From Xanthobacter autotrophicus (GTDB lineage: Bacteria; Pseudomonadota; Alphaproteobacteria; Rhizobiales; Xanthobacteraceae): DNA of 64,000 nucleotides. The stretch covers positions 1 through 64,000 of the forward strand of contig NZ_VAUP01000042.1 of the NCBI RefSeq assembly GCF_005871085.1, read 5' to 3'. Of the stretch, positions 1 through 8,596 are shown piece by piece; within the stretch, counting starts at the first letter, position 1; each line of letters opens with the position of its first letter. The notes under the pieces are model-generated. The model ran no database searches, was not told the DNA's origin, and saw only the letters and a program-made list of their open reading frames with translations. Made by a program: the position numbers and the translations under genes.

Positions 1-127
1 TCGCGCCGCCCGTCTCCGCAAGGATCTTCGTGATCGCCGCAGTCAGCGACGTCTTGCCATGATCCACGTGACCGATCGTGCCGATGTTGCAGTGCGGCTT
101 CGAGCGGTTGAACTTCTCTTTGGCCAT
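1..127 (-). CDS. tuf: Elongation factor Tu, N-terminal fragment (cut by window edge)
   Basis: This is the start of EF-Tu, the GTPase that delivers aminoacyl-tRNA to the ribosome. The 42 visible codons begin [12 protein letters not shown] and contain the G1 loop GHVDHGKT. That is the normal N-terminus of bacterial EF-Tu, and the ATG reads leftward from base 127. The gene continues beyond the left edge. A lipoprotein gene, tRNA-Gly and tRNA-Tyr lie upstream on the same strand. This recalls the tRNA-tufB operons of proteobacteria, although here an extra gene separates the tRNAs from tuf. Identification is certain; the rest of the gene cannot be seen. Confidence 0.97.
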   Translation of the reverse strand, partial: MAKEKFNRSKPHCNIGTIGHVDHGKTSLTAAITKILAETGGA

Positions 128-198
128 CGTTCTCTCTCAGTCGGTCAAGCGCCCCGCACGGGCCGCGAAAAAAGCCGCCGTGGGATAGGGGGTTTCTC

Positions 199-810
199 CT
201 ACTTCTGCAAGAGCCACCCGCGATAGGCCTCGGCAAACTTGCGCACGAGGCCAGCCCCCGGATCATTGCCGGACGACGCCTCCACCGCCGAGGCGACCGG
301 GGTCGAAAGCCCGCCCAGCAAGGGAATGGCGACGTTAAGGTCAGGGGAATCAAGCAGGGTCACGCCGTGCTGGTCCACCAGCAGCACCCGCCCGGACAGG
401 GTCGCCACCTGGTCGGTGAAGATGCGCCGCGCCACCGAGGGCACGTCGAAGCGCCGGAGGTCCACCACCATCTTCACCGGCTTCTGCCCGGTGAAGATGG
501 ATGCTGTCGCCGATGTCATCTCCTGCTGCATTAGATGCGACGCGCGCGCGAGCGCGAAGGTGGCCATGGCCGGCTCCTCGCGAATGGGGCGCGTTTTGAT
601 CCGGTTGATGGTGTCCTGGTCGAGGGCGTGGGCGGCCAGATAGGCCTCCTCCTCCGCCGGCCAGGAGCCAAACGCCTGCGCGCCCTTCACCTCGACGCCG
701 GCGAGGCGGAACTGACCGAGGTCGGCCAGCGAAATGGACGGCGCGGGCAACGACGCGCACGCCGCGAGGGTGACAAGCAGGATCGGCCAGATCAGGAATT
801 GCAGGCGCAC
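199..810 (-). CDS. Putative lipoprotein of unknown function
   Basis: A 203-residue protein with a GTG start preceded by a purine-rich stretch (gggggaag). The N-terminus is a lipoprotein signal: a short basic start, a hydrophobic run and a lipobox LAAC, with the likely lipidated cysteine at residue 18. It should therefore be anchored in the inner or outer membrane facing the periplasm. The remainder is a mixed alpha/beta-looking sequence with no catalytic motif I recognise. It may belong to one of the alphaproteobacterial DUF lipoprotein families (DUF6778-like is a guess). It sits between tRNA-Gly and tuf on the same strand and may be co-transcribed with them. Confidence 0.7.
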   Translation of the reverse strand: MRLQFLIWPILLVTLAACASLPAPSISLADLGQFRLAGVEVKGAQAFGSWPAEEEAYLAAHALDQDTINRIKTRPIREEPAMATFALARASHLMQQEMTSATASIFTGQKPVKMVVDLRRFDVPSVARRIFTDQVATLSGRVLLVDQHGVTLLDSPDLNVAIPLLGGLSTPVASAVEASSGNDPGAGLVRKFAEAYRGWLLQK

Positions 811-905
811 GGACTTCCCCCGGAGGTAGGCGGGCCGGAAGCTGCCTCAAAGGAAGCGCAAGCGGAAGTGGAAACTTGCCGAAGGGATATATGCCGGAGG
901 TGCAT

Positions 906-979
906 TGGAGCGGGTGAAGGGAATCGAACCCTCGTATTCAGCTTGGAAGGCTGCTGCTCTACCATTGAGCTACACCCGC
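906..979 (-). tRNA. tRNA-Gly (anticodon TCC)
   Basis: The reverse complement folds into a complete cloverleaf of 74 nt. The acceptor stem is GCGGGTG/CACCCGC, the D-arm reads AGCTCAATGGTAGAGC, the anticodon loop is CTTCCAA and the T-arm contains GGTTCGATTCC. A 3' CCA is encoded. It reads glycine codons GGA/GGG. Confidence 0.97.
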
Positions 980-1346
980 GCGTCGCGACGCTTAACACAG
1001 CCTTCCGGCGGGCGGAAGACGGGGCCGACGGGGCTGGGGACAAGTCCGGAGGGCGATGGCCCCTCCCCTCGGGAGGCTGGGCGCTTGCAACCGCCTCCGG
1101 TACTTCAGGGCGGCCATGGCCGGGGGCGATAGCGATTATGACCTGATGAATTTCCAGACAGGCTGTGAGGGGGAAATCCCTTCGGCAGGCTCTGGAACGG
1201 CGGCGGGGCGCCATTTCCGTGAAGGCAGACACCGGCCCGGGACTCTTGCGCCCGCGGACACCTTCAAAGCCTCAGGTGCTGAAACTGGAGGCGGCCAAAA
1301 GCCAAATCCGGGCTTGCGCCGGTCTCGTCTCGGCCCGCACGACGGG
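980..1346. other. Gap between tRNA-Gly and tRNA-Tyr, no gene seen
   Basis: About 370 bases without a convincing gene. Open frames crossing it have no ribosome-binding site and continue into the tRNAs. It probably carries processing or leader sequence for the leftward tRNA-tuf transcript, but I see no clear promoter or terminator. Confidence 0.6.
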
Positions 1347-1431
1347 TGGTGGAGGGGGTTGGATTTGAACCAACGTAGGCAGAGCCAACGGATTTACAGT
1401 CCGTCCCCTTTAACCACTCGGGCACCCCTCC
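1347..1431 (-). tRNA. tRNA-Tyr (anticodon GTA)
   Basis: An 85-nt class II tRNA on the minus strand. The acceptor arm begins GGAGGGGTGCCCGAGTGG, the anticodon loop is CTGTAAA (GTA), there is a long variable arm, and the T-arm has GGTTCAAATCC. It ends with an encoded CCA. The long variable arm together with GTA identifies tyrosine. Confidence 0.97.
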
Positions 1432-1758
1432 ATCGACGCCCGTCGCACCGGTTCTTCCCAGCTTGAGGCCGGGAAGGTTTCTTGCCAAGCTGGTGATTCA
1501 AGGAATTCCCAGCAGCGCGAAGCCGGCGACGAGCAAGCTCAAATCGCCGTCCGAGGATCGGGGTTATCTGAAAGCTGTGCGCTGAAGTCAACCGGAAATG
1601 ATGCCGGCGCACACGGCCTGTGGACGGCGCGCCGCCGGTGCCGCACCCCGGCCGGTGCGATCGCTGCCGGCCGGAGCCCGTCGCGCCGCACCCGCCGAGC
1701 AACGCTTCTCCGCCAAACGCCCCTTGCGCCCGGCGGCGCGGTCTGACAAAGCCTCCCC
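1432..1758. other. Divergent gap upstream of rlmB and tRNA-Tyr
   Basis: About 330 bases between the leftward tRNA-Tyr and the rightward rlmB. It must hold promoters for both directions. I could not assign convincing -35/-10 boxes, and no gene is supported here. Confidence 0.5.
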
Positions 1759-2625
1759 ATGTCCGACCGTCCGCCCCGCGAACCCCGCCGCCCCGGCTCC
1801 CGCCCGCCCTTCACGAGCCGCCCCGGCGCGCCCGGCGCCCCGCGCTGGGCCAAAGGCGGCAGCGGCGGCGGCAACAAGGGCGGGGGCAAGCCGCCGTCCT
1901 GGGCGGGGGCGGACGACGTGGCCCTGCTCTATGGCTGGCACACGGTGGCGGAAGCCATCGGCAATCCCAAGCGCCGCTTCCGGCGCCTGCGCGCCACCGA
2001 GAACGCCATCCACCGCCTCGCCGAGGAAGGCCTCACCCCGCCGATCCCCCCCGAGATCGTGCGGCCGGGCGACATCGACAAGCTGCTCGGCGCCGACGCG
2101 GTGCACCAGGGCCTGCTCGCCGAGGTGGACCACCTGCCCTCCCCACGCCTCAAGGACATCGCCAAGACCGATCTGGTGCTGGTGCTGGACCAGATCACCG
2201 ACCCGCACAATGTGGGCGCCATCGTGCGCTCGGCGGCGGCGTTCGCGGTCAGCGCCATCGTCACCACCGCCCGCCACAGCCCCGCCGCCACCGGCGTCCT
2301 CGCCAAGAGCGCCTCCGGCGGGCTGGAGCATGTGCCCTTCTGCCTGGTGACGAATCTCTCGCGCGCGCTCACGGAACTGAAAGAGAACGGCATGCTGGTG
2401 GTGGGCCTCGACAGCGAGGGCCCGGCCGATCTGGAAGACACGCCCATGCGCGCGCCCCTCGCTTTGGTGCTGGGCGCCGAGGGCAAGGGCCTGCGCCAGC
2501 TGACCCGCGAGACCTGCGATGTGCTCGCCCGCATCGATCTGCCGGGGGCCATCAAGAGCCTCAACGTGTCCAATGCCGCCGCCCTCTCCCTGGGCATGGC
2601 GCGGCGGGTGATGAAGCGCGGCTGA
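1759..2625 (+). CDS. rlmB: 23S rRNA 2'-O-ribose methyltransferase, TrmH/RlmB family
   Basis: A 288-residue SpoU/TrmH-type SPOUT methyltransferase, predicted to 2'-O-methylate a guanosine of 23S rRNA using S-adenosylmethionine. The first ~50 residues are a basic, Pro/Gly/Arg-rich tail typical of alphaproteobacterial members. An RNA-binding substrate domain follows (GWHTVAEAI, residues ~59-125), then the knotted catalytic domain. Its three signature motifs are visible: DQITDPHNVGAIVRS (Asn at ~151, Arg at ~157), LALVLGAEGKGLR (~231-243) and SLNVSNAAALSL (~267-278). It stands alone, with a tRNA gene upstream on the other strand. Whether the target is exactly G2251 is inferred from family resemblance. 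Confidence 0.9.
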   Translation: MSDRPPREPRRPGSRPPFTSRPGAPGAPRWAKGGSGGGNKGGGKPPSWAGADDVALLYGWHTVAEAIGNPKRRFRRLRATENAIHRLAEEGLTPPIPPEIVRPGDIDKLLGADAVHQGLLAEVDHLPSPRLKDIAKTDLVLVLDQITDPHNVGAIVRSAAAFAVSAIVTTARHSPAATGVLAKSASGGLEHVPFCLVTNLSRALTELKENGMLVVGLDSEGPADLEDTPMRAPLALVLGAEGKGLRQLTRETCDVLARIDLPGAIKSLNVSNAAALSLGMARRVMKRG

Positions 2626-2832
2626 CCGCCGAACGCCGGACCCGGCCAAGCATTGGCGGCCGAACATCTTGCAGTGCCGCGAAACTGTTCGCGGCTGCAC
2701 CTAAGACCAATGACCAATCGTAACTATGCGCGGCCTTCGTCATGGTATTGCCGTGGCGCATCGCGCTTGGGAGCACGCGCCGATTCAGATCGCATGAATC
2801 TGGGCGGGTCCGGCTCCTGAGCACGCTGACCG

Positions 2833-2850
2833 GATCGGTTCAATCCGATC
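2833..2850. repeat. Short inverted repeat upstream of MFS gene
   Basis: GATCGG-TTCAAT-CCGATC, with 6-bp arms and a 6-nt centre, lies 16 bp before the tandem repeat. It could be a protein-binding site. Function is unknown. Confidence 0.45.
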
Positions 2851-2866
2851 GGACACCGCGCTCTCT

Positions 2867-2900
2867 TTTGACCAAGTAAAAGCTTTGACCAAGTAAAAGC
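2867..2900. repeat. Perfect 17-bp tandem duplication
   Basis: TTTGACCAAGTAAAAGC occurs twice head to tail (2867-2883 and 2884-2900). It lies about 190 bp upstream of the MFS start. The phasing of 17 bp is under two helical turns. It may be a repeated regulator site or a local duplication; each copy also contains a TTGACC -35-like hexamer. Confidence 0.6.
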
Positions 2901-3086
2901 CTGCCGGAACAGATCCGCACGCCAGAGGCGGACGCGGCGGGCCGACGGAGGAACGCCAAAGGACACCGCCGCATCCCGCGCGCGCGGATTCCTTGCGTTG
3001 CGCCGATGCGGCCCGCCTTCCGACAGATCGTGTTCAGTTCGACATCCGCCCCGGCGGAGCCCTGATGCGACGGGAGGGACTTTTCC

Positions 3087-4754
3087 ATGAGCGTGACGAC
3101 TGCAACGGCGCCCGCCAAGGCGCGTCCCATGAGCCGGGAGGAAAAGAAGGTCATCTTCGCCTCCTCCCTCGGCACTGTATTCGAATGGTACGACTTCTAT
3201 CTCTACGGCTCGCTCGCGGCCATCATCGGCGCCCAGTTCTTCAGCGCCTATCCGCCGGCGACCCGGGATATCTTCGCCCTGCTGGCCTTCGCCGCCGGCT
3301 TCCTGGTGCGCCCGTTCGGCGCCATCGTGTTCGGCCGCGTGGGCGACCTGGTGGGCCGCAAGTATACCTTCCTCGTCACCATCCTGATCATGGGCCTGTC
3401 GACCTTCATCGTCGGCATCCTGCCCAATGCCGCCACCATCGGCATTGCCGCGCCCATCATCCTCATCGCGCTGCGCCTGCTCCAGGGCCTCGCGCTCGGT
3501 GGTGAATATGGCGGCGCCGCCACCTATGTGGCCGAGCACGCCCCCCACGGCCGCCGCGGCTTCTACACCTCTTGGATCCAGACCACGGCGACGCTGGGCC
3601 TGTTCCTGTCGCTCATCATCATCCTCTTCACCCGGACCCTCACCGGCGAGGAGGCCTTCCGCGACTGGGGCTGGCGCATTCCCTTCCTGGTCTCCATCGT
3701 GCTGCTCGGCGTTTCGGTCTGGATTCGCCTCCAGCTCTCGGAAAGCCCGACCTTCAAGAAGATGAAGGAAGACGGCACCACCTCCAAGGCGCCGCTGAAG
3801 GAAGCATTCGGCCGCTGGTCGAACCTGAAGATCGTGCTGCTCGCCCTGTTCGGCCTCGTCGCTGGCCAGGGCGTGGTGTGGTATACGGGCCAGTTCTATG
3901 CCCTGTTCTTCCTGCAATCGATCCTGAAGGTCGATGGCTACACCTCCAACCTGCTGATCGCCTGGTCGCTGGTGTTCGGCACCGGCTTCTTCGTGTTCTT
4001 CGGCTGGCTCTCCGACAAGATCGGCCGCAAGCCCATCATCCTGGCCGGCTGCCTGATCGCCGCGGCGAGCTATTTCCCACTGTTCAACATGATCACCTCC
4101 TACGCCAACCCGGCGCTGGAGAAAGCGATCCAGAACGTGCGGGTGACGGTGGTGTCCGATCCCGCCAACTGCGGCAGCCTGTTCAACCCCGTCGGCACCC
4201 GGATCTATTCCGCCCCGTGCGATATCGCCCGCGACTTCCTCGCGAAGTCCTCGGTGAAATACTCGACGGAAGCAGGCCCCGCCGGCTCACCGGTGCAGCT
4301 GAAGGTGAACGACGCCGTGGTGCCCTACACCGCCGACTTCTCGAAGACCGCCATCGCGGCGCTTCAGGCGGCCGGCTACCCCAGTGCGGCGACCAACAAG
4401 GACATCGTCAAGATGTCCCATCCGTTCGACATCTTCCAGCCCCGTACGGCGGCGGTGATCGGGCTGCTGTTCATCCTGGTGCTGTTCGTGACCATGGTGT
4501 ACGGCCCCATCGCGGCAGCGCTGGTGGAACTGTTCCCGGCCAGCATCCGCTACACCTCCATGTCGTTGCCCTACCACATCGGCAACGGCTGGTTCGGCGG
4601 CCTTTTGCCGGCCACCGCCTTCGCCATGGTGGCGGCCACCGGCGACATCTACTACGGCCTCTGGTACCCGATCGTGATCGCCCTGATGACTTTCGTCATT
4701 GGTCTCCTGTTCGTGCCCGAGACCAAGGATCGCAACATCGATCACTGGCACTGA
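3087..4754 (+). CDS. MFS transporter, metabolite:H+ symporter (MHS) type
   Basis: A 555-residue major facilitator superfamily protein of the MHS/sugar-porter-like branch, expected to import an organic acid or similar metabolite with protons. The start of TM1 has FEWYDFYLYG, typical of the MHS subfamily. The loop 2-3 motif GRVGDLVGRK (~88-97) and RLLQGLALGGEYGGA (~130-145) are present, and the second half repeats the loop as GWLSDKIGRK. Between TM8 and TM9 (about residues 340-450) there is an unusually large, soluble-looking insertion containing two cysteines (NCG, APCD). It is monocistronic and followed by a hairpin terminator. The substrate is not predictable from sequence. Confidence 0.88.
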   Translation: MSVTTATAPAKARPMSREEKKVIFASSLGTVFEWYDFYLYGSLAAIIGAQFFSAYPPATRDIFALLAFAAGFLVRPFGAIVFGRVGDLVGRKYTFLVTILIMGLSTFIVGILPNAATIGIAAPIILIALRLLQGLALGGEYGGAATYVAEHAPHGRRGFYTSWIQTTATLGLFLSLIIILFTRTLTGEEAFRDWGWRIPFLVSIVLLGVSVWIRLQLSESPTFKKMKEDGTTSKAPLKEAFGRWSNLKIVLLALFGLVAGQGVVWYTGQFYALFFLQSILKVDGYTSNLLIAWSLVFGTGFFVFFGWLSDKIGRKPIILAGCLIAAASYFPLFNMITSYANPALEKAIQNVRVTVVSDPANCGSLFNPVGTRIYSAPCDIARDFLAKSSVKYSTEAGPAGSPVQLKVNDAVVPYTADFSKTAIAALQAAGYPSAATNKDIVKMSHPFDIFQPRTAAVIGLLFILVLFVTMVYGPIAAALVELFPASIRYTSMSLPYHIGNGWFGGLLPATAFAMVAATGDIYYGLWYPIVIALMTFVIGLLFVPETKDRNIDHWH

Positions 4755-4798
4755 CGCCGGCGCGCGGTTCCCCCGCATCGCGCCCGGCCCGGCAGGAC

Positions 4799-4833
4799 GG
4801 CCCCGCCCCAAAAGGCGGGGCCGCTCCTTTTCG
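4799..4833 (+). terminator. Rho-independent terminator after the MFS gene
   Basis: Perfect 9-bp stem GGCCCCGCC / GGCGGGGCC with a CCAAAA loop, followed by gctccttttc. It lies 44 bp after the MFS stop codon. Confidence 0.75.
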
Positions 4834-4879
4834 GGGATCTTGTGGCGCCGCGGCTGCGCTGCTAGAGCAGAAATACGGC

Positions 4880-4954
<75 letters not shown>

Positions 4955-5091
4955 TTTGCCCGTCGACTGACGTCGATCACCGTCGCTCTCTTCCAGAAAT
5001 CAAAGGATTTTTGGGCCATCGGTGTCGGCCGAGGTCGGCCTTGGCCTGTTGGCATGAAGCTATCCGACGATAGATGCCGGGCCCCTCGCCA

Positions 5092-6510
5092 CTACAGCTT
5101 GCGGGCCTGGGCCAACGCCCGAATTCCCGCGCGCAGGGCCTTTCCGGTGGGGCCCGTCGGAAGCACATCGACCATATGGATCACGTCAGGCACCTTGAAG
5201 CGCTCTGTCCGTCCCTTGCACCAATCGCGAAGCGCGTCGGCGGACGCGGTGCGCCCCGGCTTGAGGACCACGGCGACATGCAGGGCCTCGCCCAGCCGCA
5301 GGTCCGGGACGCCCGCACAAAGCACCTGTGCCACCTCGGGGTGCGCCGACAGCATCAGCTCGATCTCGGCCGGAGCGATCTTGTTGCCGCCGCGCGAGAT
5401 GATCTCCTTGATGCGGCCGACGATTTCGACGAACCCATCAGGACGCTGGCGCGCCACGTCGCCGGTGCGGAAATAACCATCAACAAACGCGGCCTCGGTC
5501 AGATCCGGATTGTCCAGATACCCCAGCATGCCGAACGGCGAGCGAACCTGCAGCTCGCCCCGTGGCGCGCCTGCCGGTGCCGTAACGGGGGCAGCGTCAT
5601 CAGCGGATATGCGGTAGGTGACGCCCCGGGTCGGCAAGCCGATGGAGCCGCGGCCGGACGCAGCATCGCGTGGCGCCAGGCAGAAGTCGCAGGACCCCGT
5701 CTCGGTCAGGCCGTAGAGGTCGAAGACACCGGCACCGGGCAACTGGAGGGAGATCTGGCCGGACAAGTGCGCGCCCAGCGCCTCGCCGCCGGTGAGGATG
5801 GCACGCAGCGCGGGCGCCTCCATCTCTCCCTCGCCGAACATGGTCCGCAGCATGGAGGGCACGGTGGCCAGCACCGTCGCACCTTGAAGCCGCTGGCGCA
5901 GCGCGGCAGGCGAGAACTTGCCCACGAGCACCAACCGCGCTCCCGCCCGGAGCGACAGCAGCGCCACCCACAGGCCGAAGATGAAAATGAGCTGCAGCGG
6001 CAGGACGACCGTATCCAGCGGCGACAGCCGCAGAACCTCCTGCAGGGCGTCGAGCTTCGCCGCCAGGCGATCGTGGCCGATCACGACGCCCTTCGGCTTG
6101 CCGGTGGAGCCGGATGTGAACACCACCAGCGCCGCGCCCCGCAGCAACGGACGCTCCGGCGGCGGGGCATCGGCCAGGGTGATCAGTTCGCCATCGGCGA
6201 GGAGGAAGCGGGGGCGGACCTGTTCAAGCATCGCCGCGCGCGTGGTCTCGGCGGCTGCGGCATGGAGTGGAACCACCACGCCCCCCGCCTGCCAGACGCC
6301 GAACAGCGCGGCGAGGTCCGCCACGCGGTTGGCAACGGTCACCACCACCGGCTCGTCGGGCCGGACCCCGGCGGCGCCAAGGCGCGCGGCAAGAACCGCG
6401 GCGGCCGATGCAAGGTCCCCCGTCTCCGAGGTGGCGCAGTCATCCTCGACTGCGCCAGTTGCCGTTGAAAGAATGCCGCAGAGTGCGCCTGGCCGTGTGT
6501 CCGGGGGCAT
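5092..6510 (-). CDS. AMP-dependent acyl-CoA synthetase/ligase
   Basis: A 472-residue class I adenylate-forming enzyme that activates a carboxylic acid to its acyl-AMP and then acyl-CoA. Visible motifs are the P-loop-like FTSGSTGKPKG (~residue 131), YGLTETG (A5), GYFRTGDVA (A7), the hinge and A8 region GRIKEIISRGGNKIAPAEIE, and PTGPTGKALR, whose Lys is the usual catalytic A10 lysine. The protein is shorter than typical fatty or aromatic CoA ligases (~500-560), mainly at the N-terminus. It is the last gene of a leftward cluster with a crotonase, an MFS transporter and a binding protein. The activated acid is therefore probably the imported substrate. Specificity cannot be read from sequence. 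Confidence 0.88.
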   Translation of the reverse strand: MPPDTRPGALCGILSTATGAVEDDCATSETGDLASAAAVLAARLGAAGVRPDEPVVVTVANRVADLAALFGVWQAGGVVVPLHAAAAETTRAAMLEQVRPRFLLADGELITLADAPPPERPLLRGAALVVFTSGSTGKPKGVVIGHDRLAAKLDALQEVLRLSPLDTVVLPLQLIFIFGLWVALLSLRAGARLVLVGKFSPAALRQRLQGATVLATVPSMLRTMFGEGEMEAPALRAILTGGEALGAHLSGQISLQLPGAGVFDLYGLTETGSCDFCLAPRDAASGRGSIGLPTRGVTYRISADDAAPVTAPAGAPRGELQVRSPFGMLGYLDNPDLTEAAFVDGYFRTGDVARQRPDGFVEIVGRIKEIISRGGNKIAPAEIELMLSAHPEVAQVLCAGVPDLRLGEALHVAVVLKPGRTASADALRDWCKGRTERFKVPDVIHMVDVLPTGPTGKALRAGIRALAQARKL

Positions 6511-6520
6511 GGCGATCTCC

Positions 6521-7342
6521 TCAGGCGTCGCGGGCGGGAAAGCGCGCGTCGCGCCAGGCGATGGCTGCCCTCAGCCCGTCGCGTCGGGCGACATCGAAGA
6601 AGGCGATCTTGTCGGGCGAGCCGGCACCCTCGATGGCGAGATCGATCTCCAGCGCGCTTTCCAGCGCCTGCAACATGCCCTGCGTCTCCAGCGCCCGGTT
6701 GAGTGCGCGCTTGGTCTCCTTCACCAGGCCAGGATCGATGGCCCCGATGTGCCGGGCGATGCGCAGGGCCTCGGCGTCGAGGCTCTCGGCAGCGACCACA
6801 CGGTTGATCATGCCGATCTCGGCGGCGCGCCGTGCCGGTACCCGGTCCTCGCCGAGGAGGATGATCTCCTTGGCGATCTTGGGCCCGACGATCCAGGGCA
6901 GCAGCATCACCACGATGCCGGCACCGAACTTCAATTCCGGCTCGCCGAAGAAGGCATCCTCGGAGGCGATGGTCATGTCGCAGGCGAGGGCCAGCTCACA
7001 GGCACCGGCAAGGCACGGGCCGCGCACCGCCGCGATGGTGGGCTTGGGGCAATGCCAGAACCGCATCACCGTGTCGAAATCCTTGCGCAGCAGCGGGCGC
7101 CAGGCATCCACGCCCGCCGGGCGCGCCTCCATCTGCGCCTTCAGGTCGAAGCCGGAGGAGAAGGCGTTGCCGGCTCCGCGCACGATCACCGCCTTCACTT
7201 CCGCATCGGCCTCGGCCTCGTCCATGGCGGCATTGATTTCGCCCAGCATCTCCTGATCCAGGGCATTGGTGCGCTCGGGCCGGTTGAGGGTGATGCGGGC
7301 GACGCCATGGAGCGTCTCGTAGAGGATCTTGGAATAGGTCAT
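6521..7342 (-). CDS. Enoyl-CoA hydratase/isomerase (crotonase) family protein
   Basis: A 273-residue crotonase-fold protein. It has the N-terminal strand NRPERTNALDQEM, the oxyanion-hole segment FSSGFDLKAQ (~61-70) and the second oxyanion region GPCLAGACELALACDM (~108-123). GEPELKFGAG (~133-141) supplies acidic residues in the position of a catalytic Glu. Family members hydrate enoyl-CoAs or isomerise or cleave acyl-CoAs. The start ATG lies 20 bp after the MFS stop codon, and the gene is 10 bp upstream of the acyl-CoA ligase. The pair therefore likely activates and then hydrates one substrate. It lacks features that would let me call it a feruloyl-CoA hydratase/lyase. Confidence 0.87.
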   Translation of the reverse strand: MTYSKILYETLHGVARITLNRPERTNALDQEMLGEINAAMDEAEADAEVKAVIVRGAGNAFSSGFDLKAQMEARPAGVDAWRPLLRKDFDTVMRFWHCPKPTIAAVRGPCLAGACELALACDMTIASEDAFFGEPELKFGAGIVVMLLPWIVGPKIAKEIILLGEDRVPARRAAEIGMINRVVAAESLDAEALRIARHIGAIDPGLVKETKRALNRALETQGMLQALESALEIDLAIEGAGSPDKIAFFDVARRDGLRAAIAWRDARFPARDA

Positions 7343-7362
7343 GGGTGCCTCGTCGGGTAACG

Positions 7363-8595
7363 TCAGCGGCGACCGCCTGCCATGGCTGAAGCCTCGGGTC
7401 GCAGCCTGAGGCGGAGCATGGCGAGGACGCCGAGGAAGGGGCCGATGGCCAGCAGGCAGAAGGCGTAGCGCCAGCCGAGCAGATCCACCGCATAGGGCAG
7501 CAGATGGATGCTCGCCAGGGTGATGAGGAAGCCGACGCAGGTCTGAACCGTGAGCATGGTGCCCACCAGGCTCCGGTCGGACAATTCGGTGACGGCGGCG
7601 GAGAATTGCGCGGAATCGGCGATCACGCTCACGCCCCAGACCAGGGCGACAGGCAGCAGCAGCCAGGGGGAGGCGCCGAAGAGCAGGCCGATGCCCGCCG
7701 CGCACAGGCCGCTCACGGCCATGGACAGGGCGGTGACGAGTGTACGGCCGAGACGATCCGCCGCGAACCCGCCGCCGAGCGCGCCCAGCGCGCCGATGGC
7801 CACCACCGCGAAGGTGGCGAGACGCGGGTCGAAGGGCGGGGCGTCCCCGTAGCGCATGGCGAAGCTCGCTGCGAAGAAGGCGCCGATCCACGCCCACATG
7901 GCGTAGAGTTCCCACATGTGGCCGAAATAGCCGAGGTTGGCGAGCCGCAGCGCCGGCCGGCGGAAGGCATCGAGGGCATTGGACAGGCGCAAGGGCGGCG
8001 CCTTGGCTTGGTTGGGCCCCAATTGCGCGAAGCGGATGAGGACCGCGGCGATGAGAGCGCTCGCGGCCGCGCCCGCGACGGGCGCCCGCCAGTCGAGCCC
8101 GCCGATGGCCGCCATGGCGTGCGGCGACGCGGAGCCCAGCGTAAGAGCCGCCACCAGCATGCCGATGAGCAGGCCCAGGTCGCCCCGCGCCCAGGTGGCG
8201 GCAAGCTTCATTCCCACCGGATAGACACCCGCCATGCACATGCCGGTGACAAAGCGCAGGATCGCCACGGCCGGGTCGGTGGGCTCGAACAGCAGGATTG
8301 CGCCGTTGGCCAACGCGGCGACGAGGGCGGACGCCGAGAACAGGGTCCTCAGGTCCGCCCGGTCGGCGAGGGAGAGCAGCGCGCTTAGAAGCGTGCCGGC
8401 GACGAAGCCCGCCTGCACGGAACTGGTGAGCAGGGCCTCCTGGAACGGCGACAGGTCCCATTGTGCCCGGATGGCGCCGAGGGAGGCGGTCGTGGCGAAC
8501 CAGGTCGCCATGGCGGCGACCTCGGCGATCACGAGGATCGCCAGGGAGAAGGCCTTGCCCTTCAGCGGGATGACGGGCTGCGCCGGCGCGCCCAC
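7363..8595 (-). CDS. MFS transporter, 12-TM
   Basis: A 410-residue major facilitator superfamily permease made almost entirely of hydrophobic segments. A loop motif is visible (SLADRADLRTLF, and in the second half GGFAADRLGRTLV). The predicted start is GTG, one base after the stop codon of the upstream binding-protein gene, implying translational coupling. Its place between a periplasmic binding protein and catabolic enzymes suggests it imports or effluxes the same carboxylic acid. No ABC permease or ATPase is present in this cluster, so the MFS protein may be the actual inner-membrane transporter. Substrate unknown. Confidence 0.85.
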   Translation of the reverse strand: MGAPAQPVIPLKGKAFSLAILVIAEVAAMATWFATTASLGAIRAQWDLSPFQEALLTSSVQAGFVAGTLLSALLSLADRADLRTLFSASALVAALANGAILLFEPTDPAVAILRFVTGMCMAGVYPVGMKLAATWARGDLGLLIGMLVAALTLGSASPHAMAAIGGLDWRAPVAGAAASALIAAVLIRFAQLGPNQAKAPPLRLSNALDAFRRPALRLANLGYFGHMWELYAMWAWIGAFFAASFAMRYGDAPPFDPRLATFAVVAIGALGALGGGFAADRLGRTLVTALSMAVSGLCAAGIGLLFGASPWLLLPVALVWGVSVIADSAQFSAAVTELSDRSLVGTMLTVQTCVGFLITLASIHLLPYAVDLLGWRYAFCLLAIGPFLGVLAMLRLRLRPEASAMAGGRR

Positions 8596-8596
8596 C

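Larger units (their letters stand above)
2626..3086. other. Intergenic region with tandem and inverted repeats
   Basis: About 460 bases between rlmB and the MFS gene. No gene is supported. It contains a small inverted repeat and a perfect 17-bp tandem duplication, listed separately. These probably belong to the promoter region of the downstream transporter. Confidence 0.6.

Noticed and set aside
6521-7342. Feruloyl-CoA hydratase/lyase identity for the crotonase gene
   Set aside because: The N-terminal and oxyanion-hole segments do not show the features I associate with that subfamily, and no vanillin dehydrogenase-type gene is in the same operon.
6521-8461. Apparent 646-codon fusion of MFS and enoyl-CoA hydratase in one frame
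   Set aside because: The upstream part is out of frame with the real MFS protein. The hydratase has its own ATG at 7342 and normal family length.
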